A stretch of DNA of 8,988 nt from assembly GCA_902776985.1 (NCBI GenBank), contig CACYSD010000038.1, forward strand, positions 1 to 8,988, in the 5' to 3' direction. Below, piece by piece: positions 1-5,769 of the stretch. The first letter of the stretch is position 1, and the number at the start of each line of letters is the position of its first letter. The DNA is from UBA3839 sp902776985. Lineage in GTDB: Bacteria; Bacteroidota; Bacteroidia; Bacteroidales; Bacteroidaceae. A program made the translations under genes and the position numbers. Below the pieces are notes generated by a model. The model ran no database searches. It saw only the letters and a list, made by a program, of their open reading frames with translations, and was not told where the DNA came from.

Positions 1-114
1 TACAAATTCAAATCCGTGCACCCTTAAAACTACTCGTAAATGACTTAATTTCAGTGATTTCAAAGAACGATTAGTCCACTTTAACGGGACAGTAGTGAAA
101 TCATATTAATCATA

Positions 115-151
115 GTGCGCAGCACGATGTTTGAAAATCCTCAGCATCGTG
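115..151. other. Pair of small inverted repeats
   Basis: GTGC (115-118) and GCAC (122-125) form a small hairpin. CACGATG (123-129) and CATCGTG (145-151) form a 7-bp stem with a 15-nt loop. The two overlap and would be alternative structures. No T-run follows either, so neither looks like an intrinsic terminator. They may mark the end of whatever lies to the left of the window or be a protein-binding site. Confidence 0.25.
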
Positions 152-232
152 ATAGGATACTTGTCAACACAACAATAAATATATTATTTTTAATTTTTCT
201 TTAAAAATTTAAATATGATGTATATGATGTCT

Positions 233-250
233 TGTTGATAGTGTTGATAA
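233..250 (-). other. Tandem DnaA-box-like nonamers
   Basis: Two directly abutting copies of TGTTGATAR, read as CTATCAACA and TTATCAACA on the - strand. The 9-bp spacing is exactly one box length. They are oriented opposite to the + strand cluster at 533-564. The assignment rests on one-base similarity to the DnaA consensus TTATCCACA. Confidence 0.4.
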
Positions 251-532
251 TAAAATGTTAAATAATTTGCTTATTAAGTTATAACATGGAGAATGGTTTT
301 TATAAACAAATTATTAACAAGCATTTTCTCTGATTATTATATATTTACAAACTTTATAAACAGTATGTTTAAAACATGGATTGATGATAATTTTCCGTTT
401 AAAAACGTACAAAAATCTGTTTAAAACCTTGTAAAAAATTTATTGAAAAGTTTTGCTAACTTTTCTTGGAACTATAACAATGAGTTTTGCATATAAAAAG
501 TTTTTTATCTGTCAAGACAAAATTTTTATTTT

Positions 533-564
533 TTATCAACAACTTATCAACATAGTTTTCAACA
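533..564 (+). other. Triple DnaA-box-like cluster
   Basis: Three same-orientation nonamers with start positions 533, 544 and 556, spaced 11 and 12 bp: TTATCAACA, TTATCAACA and TTTTCAACA. The near-helical-turn spacing suggests cooperative binding on one DNA face. The third copy lies where the -33 element of the promoter before the first gene would be, so a bound protein would also affect that promoter. Confidence 0.4.
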
Positions 565-582
565 TATATTATTAAAAATCTT

Positions 583-590
583 TATATTTG
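583..590 (+). promoter_or_regulatory. Bacteroidetes-type -7 promoter box for menA
   Basis: TATATTTG fits the Bacteroidetes primary sigma factor -7 consensus TAnnTTTG exactly and ends 32 bp before the ATG at 623, leaving a leader of about 25 nt. The -33 position holds only a weak TTTT-type match inside the nonamer cluster at 556-564. Confidence 0.45.
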
Positions 591-622
591 CATCTGTAAT
601 ACGTATTAAATATAAATTTATC

Positions 623-1513
623 ATGAAACATAGTGTTAAGGAGTGGATTTTAGCCACTCGTCCTTGGTCGTTTCCTGCCAGTGCCATGCCTGTACTGGTT
701 ACAGTTATTTATATGTTCAGTATAGGTGAGAAGGTTAATTGGTGGCTTGGGTTGTGGGCATTGCTGAATATAGTCATTGTTCATGCAGCTGGTAATGTAT
801 GGAGCGACTATTTTGATTTTAAGAAGAAAGTAGATCAGGAAGACACTTATGGAACGAAAATCCTTACAAGCGGGCAGTTTGAACCTAAGGACACTATCAA
901 GCTTTCAGTAGTTCTTCAGGTTCTTGCACTTATAGGAGCTGCAGGTCTTTTCGTATTTACCGGATGGGAACTGGTATATATAGTCTTAGCCGGTGTGCTG
1001 CTTTCATTGCTCTATCCGCCATTGAAGTATATAGCACTGGGTGATGTGGTTATTTATTTCTGCTATGGTTTTCTGCCTATGCTGGGAACAAGTTTTATTG
1101 TTACCGGACAAATCCATTGGGAAGTTCTGTGGCTGAGTGTTCCTGTAGGACTAATAACCATATCTATTCTTCATGCGAATAACACTCGTGATATAGAAAC
1201 TGACAAACGCGCAAAAATAAAGACTTTTGCAATGCTTATGGGACGTTCAGTTTCTTCATGGATATACTGCTTAGAAGTAGTAGTTCCATTTATATGGATA
1301 ACGGTAATGATTATAAGTGGTATGTTGTCATGGTGGGTAATTATGGTATGGCTGATATTCCCATTGACCGTCAAGAATATTCGTATGATGCTTAAATGGA
1401 AGACTGAGGGAGTTAGTTCGTATGCACGTCTTGATGAAGGATCTGCACAACTTCAGCTTGCCTTCAGCCTATTACTTTCCATAGGACTTGTAATTGGAAA
1501 ATATTTGAATTAA
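623..1513 (+). CDS. menA: UbiA-family prenyltransferase, probable 1,4-dihydroxy-2-naphthoate polyprenyltransferase (MenA)
   Basis: Predicted to be an inner-membrane enzyme that transfers a polyprenyl chain to 1,4-dihydroxy-2-naphthoate, giving demethylmenaquinone in menaquinone synthesis. At 296 aa it has normal family length. Both Asp-rich Mg-diphosphate motifs are visible: NVWSDYFDF (N58, D62, D65) and NNTRDIETDKRA (N186-A197, with D190 and D194). The second is the typical MenA form rather than the UbiA or heme O synthase form. About eight to nine hydrophobic helices are spread along the chain. The start at 623 is favoured because WILATRPWSFPAS, the usual N-terminal family motif, follows directly. 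The next gene starts 3 bp after the stop, suggesting co-transcription. No other men gene is in the window, so the quinone substrate is inferred from motif similarity. Confidence 0.86.
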   Translation: MKHSVKEWILATRPWSFPASAMPVLVTVIYMFSIGEKVNWWLGLWALLNIVIVHAAGNVWSDYFDFKKKVDQEDTYGTKILTSGQFEPKDTIKLSVVLQVLALIGAAGLFVFTGWELVYIVLAGVLLSLLYPPLKYIALGDVVIYFCYGFLPMLGTSFIVTGQIHWEVLWLSVPVGLITISILHANNTRDIETDKRAKIKTFAMLMGRSVSSWIYCLEVVVPFIWITVMIISGMLSWWVIMVWLIFPLTVKNIRMMLKWKTEGVSSYARLDEGSAQLQLAFSLLLSIGLVIGKYLN

Positions 1514-1516
1514 AAG

Positions 1517-2323
1517 ATGGAAAATAAATCCGGTACTATCTCAAAGTTCTCCGGAGCTTTCAATGGTCTTTACACCCTCTTCGGTTCCCCCGTCATCGGG
1601 GGACAGAAACCCGGAGCGATTCCCGAGCATAGCTCGCCTACCCGTAGCCGTTCTTCGGAGCTATGCCCGAAGCGCAAAGCGATAACGGCAAGCCGAACGA
1701 TAACACTCTTCACTTTTTACTCTTCACTTATTATAGCGGCTGTTTTGTGGACAGTTATGTTTTCGCCATGGACTGCACCGAAGATTAATTTCTGGTGGAC
1801 AATGACTGCTTCTGCGCTATTGCTTACTTCTTTGGTGATAGTATGGTCAAGAGATACATTCAAGACTATAAGTTTCAAGGTATCGGATATTTTTTTAGGT
1901 ATAGGCATTGCCATTGCTCTTTGGTGCATTTTCTGGCTGGGTGATTTGCTTTCATCATGGATATTGCCTTTTGCACGTAGTCAGGTGAATAATATCTATG
2001 GAATGAAAATGAATCAGTCGCCTTGGCTGTTGACATTCTTATTGATTTTCATTATTGGTCCTGCAGAAGAGTTTTTCTGGAGAGGATTTATACAACGGTC
2101 TTTGAGTAAACGTCTTACACCTGTAAAAGGTTTTCTGATAACAACTGCTATATATGCTTTGGTACACTGGGCATCGTTCAACTTTATGCTGATAATGTCG
2201 GCATTGGTTTGCGGACTTGTATGGGGATGGCTCTATATGCGCATGCCTAACCGTCTGGGTGCCATAGTTATCTCCCATGCTCTTTGGGATGCAGCAGTAT
2301 TTATTTGGTTTCCTATAGGATAG
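1517..2323 (+). CDS. CPBP-family intramembrane metalloprotease with repeat-derived N-terminus
   Basis: A membrane protein of the CPBP (CAAX protease / bacteriocin-processing, Abi) family, 268 aa. The diagnostic glutamate motif is EEFFWRG (E184, E185, R189). It is followed by the second-motif histidine H217 and the third motif SHALWD (H254), all in membrane helices from about residue 72 on. Substrate is unknown; family members process prenylated proteins or peptides, or act in bacteriocin immunity. Residues 1-70 are atypical: polar, low complexity, without homology that I recognise. They are read from DNA resembling the window's intergenic repeats: a C5G/CG5 hairpin at 1587-1602, a 35-bp stretch at 1615-1649 found inverted at 3162-3196, and a tandem 11-mer at 1705-1729. 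The annotated start lies 3 bp after the menA stop. The conserved domain could instead start at ATG 1757 (M81) or TTG 1745 (L77), but then the first helix would be shortened. The family call is firm; the start is not. Confidence 0.8.
   Translation: MENKSGTISKFSGAFNGLYTLFGSPVIGGQKPGAIPEHSSPTRSRSSELCPKRKAITASRTITLFTFYSSLIIAAVLWTVMFSPWTAPKINFWWTMTASALLLTSLVIVWSRDTFKTISFKVSDIFLGIGIAIALWCIFWLGDLLSSWILPFARSQVNNIYGMKMNQSPWLLTFLLIFIIGPAEEFFWRGFIQRSLSKRLTPVKGFLITTAIYALVHWASFNFMLIMSALVCGLVWGWLYMRMPNRLGAIVISHALWDAAVFIWFPIG
1587..1606. repeat. C5G/CG5 hairpin inside the CPBP reading frame
   Basis: CCCCCG (1587-1592) pairs with CGGGGG (1597-1602) around a TCAT tetraloop and is followed by ACAG. The 3' arm GGGGGACAG is shared with the hairpins at 2502-2518 and 7067-7083, which suggests the same repeat type in a coding context. 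It encodes residues in the atypical N-terminal part of the protease. Confidence 0.55.
1615..1649 (-). repeat. 35-bp repeat unit, inverted copy of 3162-3196
   Basis: These 35 bases are the exact reverse complement of 3162-3196, by base-by-base comparison. Similarity continues weakly a few bases beyond both ends. Here the unit is in frame within the CPBP gene and supplies about residues 34-44. It contains GCATAGCTC (1627-1635), which is matched in inverted form by GAGCTATGC (1658-1666), so the RNA could form a further stem. Confidence 0.85.
1705..1729. repeat. Tandem 11-mer ACTCTTCACTT
   Basis: ACTCTTCACTT occurs at 1705-1715 and again at 1719-1729, a 14-bp period. It encodes part of TLFTFYSSL in the CPBP frame. 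Read on the - strand it is an AAGTGAAGAGT-type sequence, a style common in Bacteroidetes spacers (from memory), which suggests that spacer DNA extends up to about 1730. Confidence 0.5.
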
Positions 2324-2527
2324 ACCCCCTCTAACCTTGCCCTCCGTCGCTAAAGCTCCCCCATCGCTTGAACGCGAACGCGCGATTGCCCCAAGGGGAA
2401 GAACTCTTACATCAAGAAGTAGTTCTCCCAATGAGGAAGTTAGAGGATAAAAAATATAATGTATAATATTTAAACTAAAATACCCCTTGATTTCTGAATC
2501 ATCCCCCTTTTTGGGGGACAGGAGGGG
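2322..2527 (+). repeat. Long intergenic repeat, copy 1
   Basis: A 206-bp unit filling nearly the whole CPBP-LOG gap, repeated in direct orientation at 6885-7092. The first 72 bases are identical in the two copies. The remainder differs by three substitutions and two small indels. It begins within the CPBP stop codon TAG (2321-2323) and ends 11 nt before the ATG at 2539. Part A (2328-2446) is bounded by CCTCTAAC and GTTAGAGG as terminal inverted repeats and holds a GC-rich core GAACGCGAACGCGCGATT plus a small stem-loop formed by AGAACT (near 2400) and AGTTCT (near 2420). Part B holds a C5/G5 hairpin and AGGAGG. It encodes no protein that I can support. It resembles REP or MITE-like elements; the mechanism of spread is not visible. 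Confidence 0.9.
2502..2525 (+). promoter_or_regulatory. Leader hairpin plus Shine-Dalgarno-like AGGAGG before the LOG gene
   Basis: TCCCCC (2502-2507) pairs with GGGGGA (2513-2518) around five T residues. It is followed at once by AGGAGG (2520-2525), 13 nt before the ATG at 2539. Bacteroidetes seldom use Shine-Dalgarno pairing, so a perfect AGGAGG here is notable and comes from the repeat. The hairpin could affect mRNA stability or ribosome access; no function is shown. Confidence 0.4.
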
Positions 2528-2538
2528 GGCTTATTACA

Positions 2539-3081
2539 ATGAATAAAATAGAGAAAATTGGAGTTTTCTGTTCATCTAACAACAATGTAGCTCCAAACAT
2601 AAAACAAGCTGCTCGTGAATTGGGCAGATGGCTTGGCGAAAACGGCAAGACTCTGGTCTATGGCGGCAATGCCAGCGGACTGATGGAGGAATTGGCTCAG
2701 GCAGCTCACACTGCAGGTGCCAAGGTATTTGGTGTTGTTCCAAGAAAACTGATGGAGCAGGGCACAGTCAGCGATGCTATTGATATTACTTTCCACTGTG
2801 AGGATTTGAGTGATCGCAAGCAGTGGTTAATCGGTGAAAGTGATGTGATGATAGTGATGCCGGGAAGTGTAGGTACTCTCGATGAGGCATTCTCTGCTAT
2901 GGCTCAGAACACCTTTGGAATGCATGAAAAACTTGTCATCTTCTACAACATTGACGGTTTTTATGATTCTCTTTTCACTTTCCTCGATTCTCTCAATTCC
3001 CGTGGAGTGGTCAACAAACCTTGGGATAAAGTATATGCACGTGCTAATACGCTGGAAGATTTGGAAAAGATATTAAAATAA
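2539..3081 (+). CDS. LOG-family (TIGR00730-type) Rossmann-fold protein, putative nucleoside monophosphate phosphoribohydrolase
   Basis: A 180-aa soluble protein of the LOG / YvdD type. Studied members cleave nucleoside 5'-monophosphates to a free base and ribose 5-phosphate, including cytokinin riboside monophosphates. The Rossmann core shows as IGVFCSSNN at the N-terminus, LVYGGNASGLMEELA at about 39-53 and KVFGVVPRKL at 62-71. The catalytic segment has SDRKQ with R93 and K94, and PGSVGTLDE (108-116) with E116. The family signature is PGGxGTxxE; here the second glycine is S110, a change in the phosphate-binding loop. Arg and Glu are kept, so activity is plausible but substrate binding may differ. 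The start is supported by the immediate IEKIGVFCSS strand. Flanked on both sides by intergenic repeats. Confidence 0.8.
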   Translation: MNKIEKIGVFCSSNNNVAPNIKQAARELGRWLGENGKTLVYGGNASGLMEELAQAAHTAGAKVFGVVPRKLMEQGTVSDAIDITFHCEDLSDRKQWLIGESDVMIVMPGSVGTLDEAFSAMAQNTFGMHEKLVIFYNIDGFYDSLFTFLDSLNSRGVVNKPWDKVYARANTLEDLEKILK

Positions 3082-3082
3082 A

Positions 3083-3377
3083 AGACCCACCCCCTTACCA
3101 CCTTCCGGTTCTTGCTTCGCAAGCGACTCTTTGAGTTTTTTCAGAGGTATCGTCGATGAAAGGCTACGGGTAGGCGAGCTATGCTCGGGAATCGCTTGGG
3201 GCAACGCTCCCAAGAATCACTTGAACGCGAACGCGCGATTGCCCCTCCCAAGGGAGGGGAGTGGCTAAATCTTCAAACTAATAATTGACTAAATAATATA
3301 TATATAAGTCCCCTTGATAGTAACTAACTACTCCTCCCCATACAGGGGGAGGTAGGGTGGGGATCTTTGAGGGTCTT
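3083..3377 (+). repeat. Composite intergenic repeat, diverged copy 3
   Basis: The whole 307-bp LOG-PfkB gap looks built from repeat modules. It starts one base after the LOG stop with AGACCC, as copies 1 and 2 start with AGACCCC. The ends AAGACCC (3082-3088) and GGGTCTT (3371-3377) are inverted repeats. Inside are a hairpin CTTGC/GCAAG (3111-3123), the 35-bp unit (3162-3196), and the GC-rich core (3220-3245) shared exactly with 2367-2392 and 6930-6955. These are followed by an 8-bp stem CCCCTCCC/GGGAGGGG (3242-3249/3252-3259) and a second stem CCTCCCC/GGGGAGG (3333-3339/3346-3352). GGGGCAA (3198-3204) can pair with TTGCCCC (3239-3245). No protein is supported. Confidence 0.75.
3162..3196 (+). 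repeat. 35-bp repeat unit, intergenic copy
   Basis: Exact reverse complement of 1615-1649, which lies inside the CPBP reading frame. Here it sits between genes in the composite repeat, upstream of the GC-rich core. The unit contains a CGAGC/GCTCG self-complementary element and so can fold on its own. Confidence 0.85.
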
Positions 3378-3388
3378 CTTCTTCTTAT

Positions 3389-4333
3389 ATGAAACGCAAG
3401 ATAATTGGTATAGGTGAAACTATAATGGATATAATTTTCCGTAACGGACAACCGCAGGCGGCTGTGCCTGGAGGTAGTGTGTTCAACGGAATTATATCGC
3501 TTGGTCGTCTTGGTCAGAATGTGACTATATTCAGCGAGACTGGTAATGACAGGGTGGGGCAGACTATCCTCGATTTTATGGAAGCCAACGGTGTGGACAA
3601 CCATCATGTGGCAGTGTATAAGAACGGACGTAGTGCCATTTCCCTTGCTTGGCTCAACGACCGCAATGATGCAGAATATACTTTCTATAAGGACTATCCT
3701 GCAGCTCGGCTTGAGGTTGAACTACCTCCTGTCAATGCAGACGATGTGGTGATGATGAGTTCTTACTTTGTGCTCAATCCTGTTTTGCGTCCCAAGGTAA
3801 AGGAATTTCTTGACCACGTCCGTAGCAATGACGCTATAATCTACTACGACCTGAATTTCAGAAGTTCACATAAACACGAGGTGAAGGAGATATATGCCGA
3901 CATGCTGGAGAATCTTCAATATGCCGATATAGTCCGTGCTTCACGTGAAGATCTTGACAATCTTTTCGGCAACGATGATGCTGACTTCATGTACGACACA
4001 GTAATATCAAAATACTGCAAGGTATTCATCTCTACCGATGCCGACGGCGACATCAGACTAATCACTCCAAACTTCCGTAAAAGCTATGCTGTGCGCCGTA
4101 TTCAAACTGTGAGCACTATAGGAGCAGGCGACAACTTCAATGCTGGAATAATCTACGGACTAATACAGTATGGCATCTGTCGCAGCGATATATTATCTCT
4201 CAGTGAGGATAAATGGCAAAAGGTGATTCATTGCGGACAGGATCTTGCCACTGAAGTGTGTCAGTCGCTTGAAAACAGCATTTCTGTTGAATTTGCAGAG
4301 AATTATCGCTGTTTATTCGAAGAAAAGAAGTAA
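3389..4333 (+). CDS. PfkB-family carbohydrate kinase
   Basis: A 314-aa cytoplasmic ribokinase/fructokinase-type enzyme predicted to phosphorylate a sugar with ATP. Family features in order: GIGETIMDI near the N-terminus, the sugar-binding PGGSVFNGIISLGRLG (27-42), YDLNFR (153-158), and the C-terminal signature TIGAGDNFNAG (243-253) with the catalytic base D248 and the anion-hole GAGD. The usual DTxGAGD start is STIGAGD here, and the strand before it reads ISTDADG where many members have a VTxGxxG pattern; both are modest deviations. Length is typical. The ATG at 3389 is supported by the immediate KRKIIGIGE strand. The DUF4861 gene follows after 41 bp and may be co-transcribed. The sugar cannot be read from sequence; fructose, ribose or 2-keto-3-deoxygluconate are all possible. 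Confidence 0.85.
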   Translation: MKRKIIGIGETIMDIIFRNGQPQAAVPGGSVFNGIISLGRLGQNVTIFSETGNDRVGQTILDFMEANGVDNHHVAVYKNGRSAISLAWLNDRNDAEYTFYKDYPAARLEVELPPVNADDVVMMSSYFVLNPVLRPKVKEFLDHVRSNDAIIYYDLNFRSSHKHEVKEIYADMLENLQYADIVRASREDLDNLFGNDDADFMYDTVISKYCKVFISTDADGDIRLITPNFRKSYAVRRIQTVSTIGAGDNFNAGIIYGLIQYGICRSDILSLSEDKWQKVIHCGQDLATEVCQSLENSISVEFAENYRCLFEEKK

Positions 4334-4338
4334 TTTTG
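4331..4338 (+). promoter_or_regulatory. Possible -7 promoter box for the DUF4861 gene
   Basis: TAATTTTG matches the Bacteroidetes -7 consensus TAnnTTTG and overlaps the PfkB stop codon. It would leave a leader of about 30 nt to the ATG at 4375. The -33 element is poor, so the gene may rely on read-through from PfkB instead. Confidence 0.28.
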
Positions 4339-4374
4339 GAACATCAACTAAAAACATACAAAAAACTTAACTAA

Positions 4375-5637
4375 ATGAAACGAATTCTATCTATTGCAGC
4401 ATCATTGTTATTGGCAATGAGTGTAAATGCTGCGGATGTAGTAAAATTGACAGTACAGAATCCATTGTCAACAATCCGCAACGGAGAGATGGCAGAAGTG
4501 TCTGTTGCACCGGTTATAAAGAAGCTCGACGGTGCAAAGCAGTTTATCGTTACCGATGCCGACGGCAAGGAGATACCAAGCCAGGTGACTTATGACGGCA
4601 AACTGATTTTCCAAATTGGTGTCGGTGCTAAAGGCAAGGTAGTTTATTATGCAAAGAAAGGTACTCCTCAGAAATACGAGAATCGTGTTTTCGGACGTCA
4701 GTATCCTGAACGTGTAGATGATTTTGCATGGGAAAACGACCGTGTAGCTTTCCGTGCCTATGGACCTGCACTTCAGAAGAGTGGTGAACGTGCATGGGGC
4801 TATGACATCTGGACAAAGAATACCGACCGCCTTGTACTTGAGGAGCGTTATGCACTGGAGAAAGATGCGGAATTTGCCAAAGTATGCACTCGTCTGCGCA
4901 AGATGGGTTATGAAGATCTTGCCACCGAACTCTATTATGCTCAGAGCTATCATGTAAACCACGGCACAGGTATGGACTGCTATAAGGTAGGCCCTACTCT
5001 CGGTGGAGGTACAGCTGCCCTGCTTGCAAACGGAGGAAAGGATATTGTCTATCCTAAGTGCTATACCATTTATGAGATTCTTGACCGCGGTCCGCTCCGT
5101 TTCACTTTCAGTCTTTCTTACGAGAAGACCACTGTTGAGGGACAGACCTTCACAGAGAAACGTGTGATTTCGCTTGATGCAGGCAGTCAGATGAACCATG
5201 CTGTAATAACCTACGAAGGTATCACAAAAGCCATTCCTGCCGCTGTGGGAGTGATTGTACACAATGAGAACCCCAATGCCTTTGTCCTCAACGACAAGGA
5301 AGGCTTCATGGCATACGAGGATCTTGGCGACCCATATCAGTATAAGGAGAAATTCCGTGCTAAACTGAATAAGGAATTCGGACAGATTTACGTAGGTGTG
5401 GTTTGCATGCAGAAAGGTGTAAAGATGGAATATCGTCAGGAAGCCAATTTGCCTGGAGCTACCGGTCATATACTTGCTATAGGCAACTATCAGCCTAAAG
5501 CAACCCTTGACTACTATTTCGGTTCGGCATGGAGCCACAACGAAAGCGTAGGCATCAATTCAATTGCTAAATGGGAAGCATACCTCCAGCAATTCGCAAA
5601 GACAGCACACAATCCGCTTAAAGTAACGGTAAAATAA
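4375..5637 (+). CDS. Secreted DUF4861-family protein
   Basis: A 420-aa protein with an N-terminal signal peptide: MKR, a hydrophobic stretch ILSIAASLLLAMSV, and a type I cleavage site at about VNA-AD (after residue 19 or 20). There is no lipobox Cys, so it is likely periplasmic or released. The body matches DUF4861 as I know it: VQNPLSTIRNGEMAEV near the start, then ERVDDFAWENDRVAFRAYGPAL (about 112-133), GYDIWTKNTDRLV, YHVNHGTGMDCYKVGPTLGGG, and DRGPLRFTFSLSY, ending in a beta-rich region. The family is found in Bacteroidetes, often near polysaccharide-degradation genes (from memory). Its biochemical role is not established to my knowledge. Conserved D/W/E/N and H/D/Y residues suggest a carbohydrate-active or binding site (inference). 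It follows the sugar kinase by 41 bp; no SusC/SusD pair or glycoside hydrolase is in view. Confidence 0.82.
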   Translation: MKRILSIAASLLLAMSVNAADVVKLTVQNPLSTIRNGEMAEVSVAPVIKKLDGAKQFIVTDADGKEIPSQVTYDGKLIFQIGVGAKGKVVYYAKKGTPQKYENRVFGRQYPERVDDFAWENDRVAFRAYGPALQKSGERAWGYDIWTKNTDRLVLEERYALEKDAEFAKVCTRLRKMGYEDLATELYYAQSYHVNHGTGMDCYKVGPTLGGGTAALLANGGKDIVYPKCYTIYEILDRGPLRFTFSLSYEKTTVEGQTFTEKRVISLDAGSQMNHAVITYEGITKAIPAAVGVIVHNENPNAFVLNDKEGFMAYEDLGDPYQYKEKFRAKLNKEFGQIYVGVVCMQKGVKMEYRQEANLPGATGHILAIGNYQPKATLDYYFGSAWSHNESVGINSIAKWEAYLQQFAKTAHNPLKVTVK

Positions 5638-5769
5638 ATGAAGAATGAAAAATGAAAAATGAAGAATTCATTAATGAATTGAACTCCATTATCAAGAAAA
5701 CAATTTTTTTAATTCATCATTAAATCATAGCGCTTTATCAAGTAAACAGAATTCTTCATTAAAAAACCT
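5638..5769. other. AT-rich spacer with palindrome and inverted repeat
   Basis: A 132-bp gap before dprA. It opens with an AATGAA(A)-type short tandem motif (about 5638-5668). AATTCATTAATGAATT (5665-5680) is a perfect 16-bp palindrome. AATGAAGAATTC (5658-5669) is inverted as GAATTCTTCATT (5749-5760), enclosing 79 nt, so the spacer can fold as one large structure. No T-run is placed as in a terminator and no TAnnTTTG promoter box is visible. It may be an operator or a decayed repeat. Confidence 0.4.

Larger units (their letters stand above)
1..622. other. AT-rich non-coding region, candidate replication origin (oriC-like)
   Basis: No convincing gene lies in these 622 bases. The stretch is very AT-rich and carries DnaA-box-like nonamers. 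On the + strand there are exact TTATCAACA copies at 533-541 and 544-552 and TTTTCAACA at 556-564. On the - strand there is a head-to-tail pair at 233-241 (CTATCAACA) and 242-250 (exact TTATCAACA). Single variants lie at 311-319 (TTATTAACA, +) and 161-169 (TTGTCAACA, +). The two clusters face each other across about 280 bp of almost pure A/T that could serve as an unwinding element. The classical DnaA box is TTATCCACA, so all sites differ by at least one base. No dnaA, dnaN or gidA gene is visible beside it. A DnaA-regulated promoter region is an alternative. Confidence 0.4.

Noticed and set aside
1..30. TTCAAATCC near the left edge resembles a tRNA T-loop
   Set aside because: The flanking bases do not form the T-stem, no acceptor stem or CCA fits, and the left side is cut by the window edge.
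3..74. Open frame of 23 codons running in from the left edge to TAG at 72-74
   Set aside because: Too short to judge; all three + frames end within 75 bases and none gives a recognisable C-terminus. It could be the end of an IS or gene outside the window, but nothing proves it.
2039..2431. - strand open frame crossing copy 1 of the repeat into the CPBP gene
   Set aside because: It is not kept in copy 2, where an indel changes the frame, and it overlaps a well supported protease domain.
3126..3141. ACTC-TTT-GAGT stem followed by T6 as an intrinsic terminator after the LOG gene
   Set aside because: A 4-bp stem is too weak for a confident call, and it lies within the composite repeat.
2322..3377. 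CRISPR array suggested by recurring GC-rich cores
   Set aside because: Only three cores are found in the window, with irregular spacing of about 0.85 kb and 3.7 kb, and no spacers or cas genes.
4468..5538. Long - strand open frame of 356 codons opposite the DUF4861 gene
   Set aside because: The + strand frame has a signal peptide and clear family motifs; the - strand product is a Cys/His/Thr-rich antisense shadow with no family features.
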